Origin: an uncultured Clostridia bacterium
Lineage (GTDB): Bacteria > Bacillota > Clostridia > Oscillospirales > CAG-272
NCBI GenBank assembly: GCA_937898155.1
Contig: CALEJO010000129.1
Coordinates: forward strand, 1 to 19,223
DNA: 19,223 nucleotides
Direction of reading: 5' to 3'
In this document: positions 8,565 to 15,952 of the stretch, in pieces
Position numbering within the stretch: the first letter of the stretch is position 1
Layout of the letters: every line of letters begins with the position of its first letter
Position numbers and translations under genes: made by a program
The notes under the pieces: generated by a model
The model's input: only the letters and a program-made list of their open reading frames with translations
Database searches by the model: none
What the model was told of the DNA's origin: nothing

Positions 8565-10562
8565 ATGACCGAAAAAAGCGTCGCCGCGGCGCGGATCGCG
8601 GAACTGCGAAAAACGCTGAATTATCATGCCAAGCTCTATTATATTCAGGACGCGCCTGAAATTTCGGACTACGAATACGACAAGCTCTTTTACGAGCTCG
8701 TCGCGCTCGAAGAAGCATATCCCGATCTCGTCACCGAGGATTCCCCGACGCGGCGCGTCGGCGGCGCGGCGCTCGACAAATTCGAGCAGGTGACGCACAC
8801 CGTTCGCATGGGCAGTCTTTCCGACGTCTTCTCGTTCGAGGAGGTCGAGGACTTCGTCAAAAAGACGGAAGAAGCTCTCGGGCATCCCGTCGTCTTTTCC
8901 GTCGAGCCGAAGATCGACGGGCTTTCGGTCTCGCTGGAATACCGGAGCGGCAAGCTCACCGTCGGCTCCACGCGCGGCAACGGGCTCGTCGGCGAGGACG
9001 TGACGGAAAATCTCAAAACGATCAAAACCATTCCCCTCACCCTGCCCGAGGCGCTCCCGCTTCTCGAAGTGCGCGGCGAGGTCTATATGCCGCGGCGCAG
9101 CTTCGAGGCGCTCAATCGCGCGCAGGAGGCGGCGGGCAAAGCCCTCTTTGCCAATCCGCGCAACGCGGCAGCGGGCTCGCTTCGTCAGCTCGATTCGAAA
9201 ATCGCGGCGAAGCGCGGGCTCGATATTCTCGTCTTCAACGTCCAGCGCGCCGAGGGCAAGACGTTCTCCGCCCATTCGGAGTCGATCGCGTATCTCGAAG
9301 CGCAGGGCTTCCACGTCATCCCATATTTGACGCGCGCCGTCGGCGCCGATGCCGTCATCGCGCAGATCCGCCGACTCGGCGAAATGCGGGACGGGCTTTC
9401 GTTTGATATCGACGGTGTCGTCATCAAGGCGGACGACCTCGCGGAGCGCATCGAGCTCGGCGAGAACGTCAGCACGCCGAAATGGGCGGTCGCCTATAAA
9501 TTCCCGCCCGAGCGCAAGGCGACGAAACTTCTTGATATCACAATTCAGGTCGGACGGACAGGGGTGCTGACGCCCCGCGCCGTGCTGGCACCCGTGCGGC
9601 TCGCGGGCACGACAGTCTCCGCCGCGACACTTCACAATATCGACTTCATTCACGAGCGCGACATCCGCATCGGCGACACGGTTTACGTGCAAAAAGCAGG
9701 CGACATCATTCCCGAAGTGGTTTCCGTGGAAGAAAAAGCACGCCCCACCGACGCCGTTCCCTATCGGATGCCAATGATTTGTCCGTCCTGCGGAGAGCCG
9801 GTCGTGCGTGACGACGAAGCCGCGACGCGATGCACAAATCCCGCCTGCCCCGCGCAGCTCGAACGAAGCGTCACGCATTTTGCTTCGCGCGACGCGATGG
9901 ACATCGACGGGCTCGGTCCCGCGCTCGTGCATCTGCTGATCGAGGGCGGACTCGTCAAAACCGTCGCCGATCTCTACCGTCTGCGCACCGAAGAAGTGGC
10001 GGCGCTCGACCGCATGGGCGAGCTTTCCGCCAAAAATCTCGTCGCCGCGATCACACGCTCGAAAGAAAACGGGCTCGACAAGCTGATCTACGCGCTTGGC
10101 ATCCGCAACATCGGCGAAAAGGCGGCGAAATCGCTCGCCGCGCAGTTCGGCACGATGGACGCGCTCGCCGCCGCCACGAAAGAAGACCTCGTCGCCATCG
10201 ACGATTTCGGTGAGATCACGGCAGATGCGGTGCTCGACTATTTCTCACACCCGCAGACCGCGGCGCTCCTTTCGGAGCTCGCCGACCTCGGCGTGAATAT
10301 GACCTATCACACCGAGCTTGCGGGCGACAGTCTCGCGGGCATGACGTTCGTGCTCACGGGCACGCTCCCGACGCTTTCGCGCGAGGAAGCGTCCGCGATC
10401 ATCGAGCGGCACGGCGGCAAGGTCTCCTCGTCTGTTTCCGCAAAGACCACCTACGTCGTCGCGGGCGAAAAAGCGGGCTCCAAGCTGACCAAAGCCGAGG
10501 CGCTCGGCATTCGGATTCTCGACGAAGACGGTCTTCTTGCTCTCGCGGAGAAAGCCCCGTGA
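8565..10562 (+). CDS. ligA: NAD-dependent DNA ligase LigA
   Basis: LigA seals nicks in DNA during replication and repair, using NAD to form an enzyme-adenylate. The 665-residue length is normal. The N-terminal Ia domain with YHAKLYYIQDAPEISDYEYD (about 20-39) binds NMN. The adenylation lysine is Lys116 in EPKIDG. An OB fold follows, then a four-cysteine zinc finger (Cys406, 409, 423, 428), helix-hairpin-helix repeats (about 440-580), and a BRCT domain at the end (about 590-665; FVLTGTLPTLSREEA). All key residues are present. The start is fixed by GGGAGG at 8554-8559. It is divergent from the DUF3006 gene and shares a likely transcript with obg, 30 bases downstream. Confidence 0.98.
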   Translation: MTEKSVAAARIAELRKTLNYHAKLYYIQDAPEISDYEYDKLFYELVALEEAYPDLVTEDSPTRRVGGAALDKFEQVTHTVRMGSLSDVFSFEEVEDFVKKTEEALGHPVVFSVEPKIDGLSVSLEYRSGKLTVGSTRGNGLVGEDVTENLKTIKTIPLTLPEALPLLEVRGEVYMPRRSFEALNRAQEAAGKALFANPRNAAAGSLRQLDSKIAAKRGLDILVFNVQRAEGKTFSAHSESIAYLEAQGFHVIPYLTRAVGADAVIAQIRRLGEMRDGLSFDIDGVVIKADDLAERIELGENVSTPKWAVAYKFPPERKATKLLDITIQVGRTGVLTPRAVLAPVRLAGTTVSAATLHNIDFIHERDIRIGDTVYVQKAGDIIPEVVSVEEKARPTDAVPYRMPMICPSCGEPVVRDDEAATRCTNPACPAQLERSVTHFASRDAMDIDGLGPALVHLLIEGGLVKTVADLYRLRTEEVAALDRMGELSAKNLVAAITRSKENGLDKLIYALGIRNIGEKAAKSLAAQFGTMDALAAATKEDLVAIDDFGEITADAVLDYFSHPQTAALLSELADLGVNMTYHTELAGDSLAGMTFVLTGTLPTLSREEASAIIERHGGKVSSSVSAKTTYVVAGEKAGSKLTKAEALGIRILDEDGLLALAEKAP

Positions 10563-10592
10563 TTCAACCCATTTCATGCACAGGAGGATGCT

Positions 10593-11879
10593 ATGGCAGA
10601 CTTTTTTGACCATGTGAAACTTTATATCAAAGCCGGAAACGGCGGCAACGGGTGCATCTCGTTCCGCCGCGAAAAATACGTCTCGCACGGCGGGCCCGAC
10701 GGCGGCGACGGCGGACACGGCGGCAACGTCGTTTTCGCGATTTCGCCCGACGTCAATACGCTGATCGACTTCCGTTTCAAAAAGAAATTCATCGCCGAAA
10801 ACGGCGGCGACGGCATGCCCGCGAAATTTCACGGCGCGACCGCGCCCGACCTCGTGATCCACGTTCCCGAGGGCACGATCCTCCGCGACGCGGAGAGCGG
10901 CAAGATCATCAAGGATATGAGCAAATGTGAGCCGTTCATCGCCGCCAAAGGCGGGCGCGGCGGCTGGGGCAATCGCCATTTCGCCACGCCGACGCGGCGC
11001 ACGCCGCGCTTTGCCAAAAACGGGCTTGAAGGCGAAGAACGTGAGATCGTTCTGGAACTGAAAATGCTGGCGGACGTTGGCTTTGTCGGACTTCCGAATG
11101 TCGGCAAGTCCACGCTACTTTCGATGATCTCCGCGGCGCGCCCGAAGATCGCAAATTATCATTTCACGACGCTCACGCCGATGCTCGGCGTCGTTGATCT
11201 CGGCGAAGGTCAGGGCTTTGTCGCCGCCGACATTCCCGGTCTGATCGAGGGCGCGTCCGAGGGACTCGGGCTCGGCCACGATTTTCTCCGCCACGTCGAT
11301 CGGTGTCGTTTGCTCGTGCATGTCGTCGATCTCTCCGGCTCCGAGGGGCGCGATCCGAAAGAAGACGTGCTTCTCATCAACGAGGAGCTGAAAAAATACA
11401 GCGATGAGCTCGGCGCGCGGCCGCAGATCTTTGCCGCGAACAAATGCGACCTGCTCGATCCCGACACCGCCGACGCGGTGAAAGCGGATTTTGAGAAGTT
11501 TGCCGCTTCGCTCGGCGCCGAGACCGTCTATCTCAGCGCCGCGTCCGGCGAAAACGTGAAGTCGCTTTGCCGCAAGGTGTTCGCGAAATTGCAGGAGCTT
11601 CCGCCCGTGACGGTTTATGAATCCGAATACGTCGAGGAAGTCAAGGAGCCCGCCGCGCCCGACGACATCACGGTCACGCGTGACGGCGACGTCTGGGTAG
11701 TCGAGGGCGAATGGCTCAAATGGCTGATGAGCGGCATCAACTTCGACGACCGCGAATCCGCGATGTATTTCGAGCACATGATGCGGGAGAAAGGCATCTT
11801 CGACAAGATGCGGCAGGCCGGCATCGCCGACGGCGACGTGGTATGTCTCTACGACCTCGAATTTGATTTTGTGGACTAA
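10593..11879 (+). CDS. obg: GTPase Obg (ObgE/CgtA)
   Basis: Obg is an essential GTPase that binds the large ribosomal subunit and acts in its assembly and in stress responses. The 428-residue product has the glycine-rich Obg fold at the N-terminus (GNGGNGCISFRREKY, then GGPDGGDGGHGGN). The G domain follows: G1 GLPNVGKST (166-174), G3 DIPG (213-216), G4 NKCD (283-286) and G5 SAASG. The C-terminal third is the OCT domain typical of Gram-positive Obg proteins (VWVVEGEWLKWLM onward). AGGAGG at 10582-10587 fixes the start. It follows ligA in the same transcript and ends at a hairpin terminator that begins at its stop codon. Confidence 0.97.
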   Translation: MADFFDHVKLYIKAGNGGNGCISFRREKYVSHGGPDGGDGGHGGNVVFAISPDVNTLIDFRFKKKFIAENGGDGMPAKFHGATAPDLVIHVPEGTILRDAESGKIIKDMSKCEPFIAAKGGRGGWGNRHFATPTRRTPRFAKNGLEGEEREIVLELKMLADVGFVGLPNVGKSTLLSMISAARPKIANYHFTTLTPMLGVVDLGEGQGFVAADIPGLIEGASEGLGLGHDFLRHVDRCRLLVHVVDLSGSEGRDPKEDVLLINEELKKYSDELGARPQIFAANKCDLLDPDTADAVKADFEKFAASLGAETVYLSAASGENVKSLCRKVFAKLQELPPVTVYESEYVEEVKEPAAPDDITVTRDGDVWVVEGEWLKWLMSGINFDDRESAMYFEHMMREKGIFDKMRQAGIADGDVVCLYDLEFDFVD

Positions 11880-11912
11880 AAAAATCCCTTGCCGAGAGGC
11901 AGGGGATTTTTT
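11879..11912 (+). terminator. Terminator of ligA-obg
   Basis: A 15-bp stem with one T-G wobble (11879-11893 with 11898-11912), GAGA loop and core TCCCTTGCC, with a T-run on the 3' arm. It begins at the last base of the obg stop codon. Confidence 0.85.
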
Positions 11913-11917
11913 CTTCG

Positions 11918-12143
11918 CCGCTTTTCTTTACGAAAAGAAAAGCTCGGCAAAAGAAACGCGTTGTGCGCTCGGCTCAAAGCTTGCACAAACTTCAAGCCGT
12001 GTGGGCGCTCCGCGCCAACCGCGCACTCGGCTTTCGCGCGTAGCGCCGGAAGTCAAATCTTTATACTTCGATCGAGCGGAACGCTCGCGGGCTTTCTTTT
12101 TGCAATCTTTTTCTTTGCCCGTCAAAGAAAAAGTTGACGTTCT
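11918..12143. repeat. Structured dispersed intergenic repeat, copy 2
   Basis: This is the second full copy of the repeat at 1128-1340, in the same orientation and again between convergent genes. It opens with a 10-bp hairpin (GCTTTTCTTT pairing with AAAGAAAAGC, ACGA loop, starting at 11920). The 168 bases at 11976-12143 align without gaps to 1173-1340. The two internal hairpins, CGAGCG-GAA-CGCTCG and the 11-bp stem 12107-12117/12123-12133, are identical to copy 1. The left inverted-repeat arm of copy 1 is absent; the obg terminator sits there instead. Confidence 0.75.
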
Positions 12144-12232
12144 CCGCTTTTCTTTACGAAAAGAAAAGCTCGGCAAAAGAAACGCGTCCGTGATGCGGGA
12201 AGATTCGGTTTGCACAGACTTCGCGCCGTGTG
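12144..12232. repeat. Truncated tandem copy of the intergenic repeat
   Basis: Bases 12144-12186 repeat 11918-11960 exactly (43 bases), including the opening hairpin and the GCTCGGCAAAAGAAACGCG tail. After a diverged spacer, 12209-12232 (TTTGCACAGACTTC and on to GTGTG) matches the start of the conserved core at 1177-1200 and 11980-12003. The similarity stops there, so this is a 5' fragment directly after copy 2. The rest of the gap to 12242 holds nothing recognisable. Confidence 0.7.
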
Positions 12233-12242
12233 AAAAGTTGAG

Positions 12243-12277
12243 AAAAAGAGTCCCGCGCATCGCGCGGGACTCTTTTT
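12243..12277 (-). terminator. Terminator of the rhaBA-aldolase-prs operon
   Basis: A perfect 16-bp stem (12243-12258 with 12262-12277), ATC loop, GC core GTCCCGCGC and A/T tracts at both ends. It lies eight bases beyond the prs stop codon at 12285-12287 and can act in both directions. Confidence 0.88.
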
Positions 12278-12284
12278 TATGCAC

Positions 12285-13412
12285 TTAAACGATAACGCCG
12301 TTGCGTTCGCGGGCGGCATCCACCAGCTTGTGGATTCTGCCGACGGGGTTGAGCAGTTCGCTGATCGACGCATCGGAATTGATCGTGTCGATGATGTAAG
12401 AAACGTATTTGCACATATTGACTTCCGCATACCACGGGCGGTCGATGATCGACTGCGGGCGGTAATTGAGATTCGTCGTGAAGATTTTGTCGATGAGGCC
12501 TTTCTCATACGCCGCGTCGATTTTGTCACAGCCCGCCGTGAAGAGCCCGAACGTCGCAAAGACGAACACGCGGTTCGCGCCGCGGTCTTTGAGTTGTTCG
12601 GCGATGTCGAGCATGGAATCGCCCGTTGCGATCATATCGTCCACGATGATCACGTCGCGGCCGCCCACCGAGTGCCCGAGAAATTCGTGCGCCTCGATCG
12701 GGTTGCGACCGTCGATGACGACCGTGTAGTTGCGGCGCTTATAGAACATACCCAGCTCCACGCCGAGGATCGACGAGAAATACATCGAACGGGACATCGC
12801 GCCCTCGTCGGGGGCAATGATCATCAGCTTCTCTTTGTCAAAGCCGATGTCGGGATACTCCCGCGCAAGCGCTTTGAGCATCTGGTAGGACGAGCGGACG
12901 TTGTCAAAGCCGTGCTGGGGGATCGCCTGCTGAACGCGCGGATCGTGCGCGTCGAACGTGATGATATTGGAAACGCCGAGCGAGATCAATTCTTGCAGAG
13001 CCATCGCGCAGTCGAGCGACTCGCGCGCGGTGCGGCGATGCTGACGGCCCTCGTAAAGCATCGGCATGATCACGGTGACGCGGCGCGCCTTGCCGCCGAT
13101 CGCGCAAAGGATGCGTTTGAGGTCCTGATAATGATCGTCGGGGCTCATCGGCACTTCCTTGCCATACATCTGATAGGTGACGCCGTAATTGAAAACGTCC
13201 GAGAACACGAACGCGTCCTTGCCGCGCATTGTTTCGTGAATGATGCCCTTACCTTCCCCCGTGCCGAAGCGCGGGCAGTCCGCGTTGACGAGGTAGGAGC
13301 TGTCTTTTCGGTCATCTCTCCATTGATGCAGATACCAGTCCACATTTTCGAGGAACTTTTCCGTTCCTTTCATTCCGATGATACTGAGGTCGCCGTAATA
13401 TTGCTTCTCCAT
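12285..13412 (-). CDS. prs: Ribose-phosphate pyrophosphokinase, divergent long form
   Basis: The family makes PRPP from ribose 5-phosphate and ATP for nucleotide, histidine and tryptophan synthesis. The PRPP-binding loop DVIIVDDMIATGDS (253-266) is clear. The ATP-loop region reads EGRQHRRTARES (121-132) where classical enzymes have RQDRK, and PDEGAMSRS (201-209) replaces the usual SPDxGGxxRA. At 375 residues it is about 60 longer than the classical enzyme of about 315, with extra sequence at the N-terminus and in the 280-330 region. Similar long forms exist in clostridia, often beside a classical copy, so this may be a second paralogue; whether it is regulated or even active in the standard way is unknown. 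AAGGAAGG precedes the ATG. It is 34 bases after the aldolase gene and is the last gene before the terminator. Confidence 0.8.
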   Translation of the reverse strand: MEKQYYGDLSIIGMKGTEKFLENVDWYLHQWRDDRKDSSYLVNADCPRFGTGEGKGIIHETMRGKDAFVFSDVFNYGVTYQMYGKEVPMSPDDHYQDLKRILCAIGGKARRVTVIMPMLYEGRQHRRTARESLDCAMALQELISLGVSNIITFDAHDPRVQQAIPQHGFDNVRSSYQMLKALAREYPDIGFDKEKLMIIAPDEGAMSRSMYFSSILGVELGMFYKRRNYTVVIDGRNPIEAHEFLGHSVGGRDVIIVDDMIATGDSMLDIAEQLKDRGANRVFVFATFGLFTAGCDKIDAAYEKGLIDKIFTTNLNYRPQSIIDRPWYAEVNMCKYVSYIIDTINSDASISELLNPVGRIHKLVDAARERNGVIV

Positions 13413-13446
13413 GCTTGCCGCCCTTCCTTTTCTCGGTTGATTTGAC

Positions 13447-14739
13447 TCAGAGGTTGAATGCCACTTCGATTTCCTTGACTTCTTCGGGGTTGATCTTGAC
13501 GATATTGCCGCCGAGCGACGCCGCTTCTACGAGGGATTTGGCGCTGTATTCCATCACTTCGAGGCGGTCGAACGCGTTCAGAAGCGAGGTGCCCGCGGCG
13601 ATCACGCAATCGTTTTCGATGATGACGACGGGGTTTTTGATCGAAATTTCTTTGGCAAGCATTTCGGGCTGCATGAACGAGCAACCGAACGGATACTTGC
13701 GCACGTTTTTCAGTGCGATATAACTTTCGGGGATCAGACGGGCGTCAAATTCGCAGTCCGTGATCGCGAACGCCATGATGTGCGGCGGATGCGCCACGAT
13801 GACGGTCTTGATATCGGGATCGTCGCGGTAAAGCACCTCGTGCAGATGCACGGAGCGCGACGGCGCTTTTCCTGCTTCGCACATACCGTCCTTGACCAGC
13901 ACGAGATCCTCGGGTTCGAGATACGCGCGGTCCTTGGCGTAGGGCGTGATGATAAACGAGCCGTCGGAGAGCTTGCAGGAGAACGTGCCCTGATCGCTCG
14001 TGAAGAGCTGGTTGCCGTAAGCGCGGTGGATCAGATCGCACATATCGCGGCGAACGGCGAGCTCCTCGCTCGTATGGGTGCGCGGAATGAACTCTTCCAT
14101 ATTCGGCTGGGTTTTGTTCTTATAAATATCCATATGGCGCTCGGAAAGTCCGTGAATCTTGCCGCCGAGCGTATTGGCATTGATCTGGATACGCGCGCAA
14201 TAGTCGAGCATTTCAAAATTCATGAACGCCTTAAACAGTGATGTGGAGCCGAGAACGACGCCGTGGTTTTCGAGCATCACGGTATTGATGCCCTTGGCAA
14301 ATTCCGCGGAGATCTTCTCGCCGAGATTGGCGCTACCGGGGAGCGCGTATTTCGCGATCGTGATCTCGCCCGAGAGGAATCTCGCGTCGGGGATGATCGA
14401 CGTATCGGGGATCTTGCGGAGCAAGCTATACGCGACAAGTGCCGGCGGATGCGCGTGCAGGACCGCTTTCAGGTCGGGACGCTTCTGATAGATCGCGAGA
14501 TGGAACGGATATTCCACCGACGGCTTGTGCAGACCGATGATCGTGCCGTCCGGCTTGATCTGCATGATGTCCTCCCGACGCAGACTGCCTTTGTCAACGC
14601 CGCTCGGGCTGATCCAGACGGTGCCCTCGGGATCGCGAATGGAAAGGTTGCCGCCCGTCGTCGTGGTCATACCGTAATAATAGATGCGGTTCATGATCAT
14701 AACGATTTGGTCGGCGGGATGAAGCATATCAAAATTCAT
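13447..14739 (-). CDS. Tandem-domain class II aldolase/adducin family protein, probable sugar-phosphate aldolase
   Basis: The 430-residue product holds two class II aldolase domains in a row, about 1-205 and 220-430, where stand-alone fuculose or rhamnulose aldolases have one. Domain 1 looks active: GGNLS (29-33), SPSG (44-47), Glu76, zinc ligands His95 and His97 (HAHPP), and His159 (ENHG). Domain 2 keeps the fold (AHPPH, IIEN, LYRDDPD) but has Ser296, Val315 and Asp377 in place of Glu76, His95 and His159, and lacks the GGN phosphate loop. It is probably structural or regulatory. With rhaB and rhaA upstream, cleavage of L-rhamnulose-1-phosphate is the natural guess, but RhaEW already covers that step, so another substrate is possible. 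AAAGGAG fixes the start. A promoter inside capA may drive it separately. Confidence 0.85.
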   Translation of the reverse strand: MNFDMLHPADQIVMIMNRIYYYGMTTTTGGNLSIRDPEGTVWISPSGVDKGSLRREDIMQIKPDGTIIGLHKPSVEYPFHLAIYQKRPDLKAVLHAHPPALVAYSLLRKIPDTSIIPDARFLSGEITIAKYALPGSANLGEKISAEFAKGINTVMLENHGVVLGSTSLFKAFMNFEMLDYCARIQINANTLGGKIHGLSERHMDIYKNKTQPNMEEFIPRTHTSEELAVRRDMCDLIHRAYGNQLFTSDQGTFSCKLSDGSFIITPYAKDRAYLEPEDLVLVKDGMCEAGKAPSRSVHLHEVLYRDDPDIKTVIVAHPPHIMAFAITDCEFDARLIPESYIALKNVRKYPFGCSFMQPEMLAKEISIKNPVVIIENDCVIAAGTSLLNAFDRLEVMEYSAKSLVEAASLGGNIVKINPEEVKEIEVAFNL

Positions 14740-14764
14740 AGGAAATCTCCTTTGATCAGAATAG

Positions 14765-15907
14765 TCAATTGTAGTCGCCCGGACGGAATTCTTCCGCGAT
14801 GTTCGCCTCGTAATACGCGATCAGCGTCTCGCGGCAAAATGGAAGCTCGTTTGCCTGCTTTTGCGTGCCGTGGACACGCGCGAGCTCGTCCGTATAGTCT
14901 TTCAGAAAATAAACTTTGTGCCCCGTATATCCTTGCGAATAATGGCAAACGACGGGGGTTATTTTTGCGCCATATAGTATAGTGTAGTCCTTTTTTTGTC
15001 GGATGTCAAGAGTTAAAATGCCGCCGAGCAAAGTTTTGTCGAATCTCATGTTGGAAACAAGGTTTCCAAGCGAATAAACGATCAATGTGCGATGCCCGTC
15101 CGACGCGGTTTTCCATTCCGCGGGTTCCAGCACGTGCGGATGCGTGCCGATCACGAGATCGGCGTGCAGCTCCGTCAGAAGCGCCGCCATTTCCTCCTGC
15201 GCGGTCGTCGGATGAAAGACCGACACGTAATTGCCGACATCGTATTCGACGCCCCAATGCATCGAGACGAAAACGAGGTCTGCCGCCTGCCGTGCCGCCG
15301 CCATTTGATGGCGGATGCGCGCTTCCGAAGCGCGCGGCACGTCGATCATATCATCGCAGTTGGTCGAATAGGTGTAGGCGAGGAACGCGATGCGGATGCC
15401 CTGCCGCTCCACCACGCGAAAGCCGTCGGCATCGCCGCCGATCACACATTCGGCGCGCGCCGCAAGGTAATCCCGCGTGCGGATCAGCCCCTCCGCGCCG
15501 CGGTCGAGCATATGGTTGTTCGCGAGGTTGATGACGTCGAAACCCGCCGCGATCAGCGCGTCGCCCGCCTGATACGGCGAGCAAAAGCGCGGATAGCCCG
15601 AAAAATCCGAGTCTCCGAGCGGCGTTTCCTGGTTGACAAACGCGATATCCGCCGCCGCAACCATCGGGGCGATCTCGCCGTAGATCGGGGAAAAATCGTA
15701 GCCCCCGCCCGTGCTCGCCTCCCGATAGATGCAGGAATGAATCAGATTGTCGCCCGCCGCGAGAAACGTGATCCGCGTTTCGTCCTCGGAGGTTGCCAGA
15801 CAAAAAATTGCACAGGAAGAAAGCGCGACGGCAGTCGCGACGGTCAGCGCGAGCAGACGGCGCCCCCGTCCCGCTCCCGCTTGATTCTTCCTGTGCAAAA
15901 AATTCAT
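14765..15907 (-). CDS. CapA-family (poly-gamma-glutamate synthesis type) metallophosphatase-like protein, putative lipoprotein
   Basis: The 380-residue product begins with a basic stretch (RGRRLL), a hydrophobic segment (about 18-31) and LSSC, which fits a lipobox with Cys32 as the lipidated residue; an ordinary signal peptide is the alternative. The rest is a CapA/PGA-cap domain with AAGDNLIHS, NQETPL, NLANNHMLDRG, MHWGVEYD and GTHPHVLEP, the metal-site motifs of the calcineurin-like relatives. The family is linked to capsular polyglutamate, but most members in clostridia have no known substrate. It lies on the outer face of the membrane if the signal is real. It sits between rhaA (45 bases) and the aldolase (25 bases), an unusual place for a surface protein. 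GGGAAGG precedes the ATG. A promoter-like, AT-rich segment lies inside its 3' part. Confidence 0.85.
   Translation of the reverse strand: MNFLHRKNQAGAGRGRRLLALTVATAVALSSCAIFCLATSEDETRITFLAAGDNLIHSCIYREASTGGGYDFSPIYGEIAPMVAAADIAFVNQETPLGDSDFSGYPRFCSPYQAGDALIAAGFDVINLANNHMLDRGAEGLIRTRDYLAARAECVIGGDADGFRVVERQGIRIAFLAYTYSTNCDDMIDVPRASEARIRHQMAAARQAADLVFVSMHWGVEYDVGNYVSVFHPTTAQEEMAALLTELHADLVIGTHPHVLEPAEWKTASDGHRTLIVYSLGNLVSNMRFDKTLLGGILTLDIRQKKDYTILYGAKITPVVCHYSQGYTGHKVYFLKDYTDELARVHGTQKQANELPFCRETLIAYYEANIAEEFRPGDYN
14981..15009 (-). promoter_or_regulatory. Predicted internal promoter within capA, facing the aldolase and prs
   Basis: On the minus strand a perfect TTGACA (15004-15009) is followed by exactly 17 bases and TACACT (14981-14986); an overlapping TATACT (14976-14981) gives a less favourable 22-base spacer. 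The spacer includes seven consecutive A residues. Transcription would start near 14974, about 235 bases before the aldolase ATG. The segment is clearly more AT-rich than the surrounding GC-rich coding sequence. It would let the aldolase and prs be transcribed without rhaBA. Confidence 0.5.
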
Positions 15908-15952
15908 CGGTTTGCCCGCCCTTCCCGTTTTTTACACAGGTAGTTTGGACGT

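Noticed and set aside
8235..9932. A minus-strand open frame of 565 codons opposite ligA and into the divergent promoter region.
   Set aside because: It is antisense to clear LigA domains and runs out of frame through the DUF3006 gene; no family resemblance was seen.
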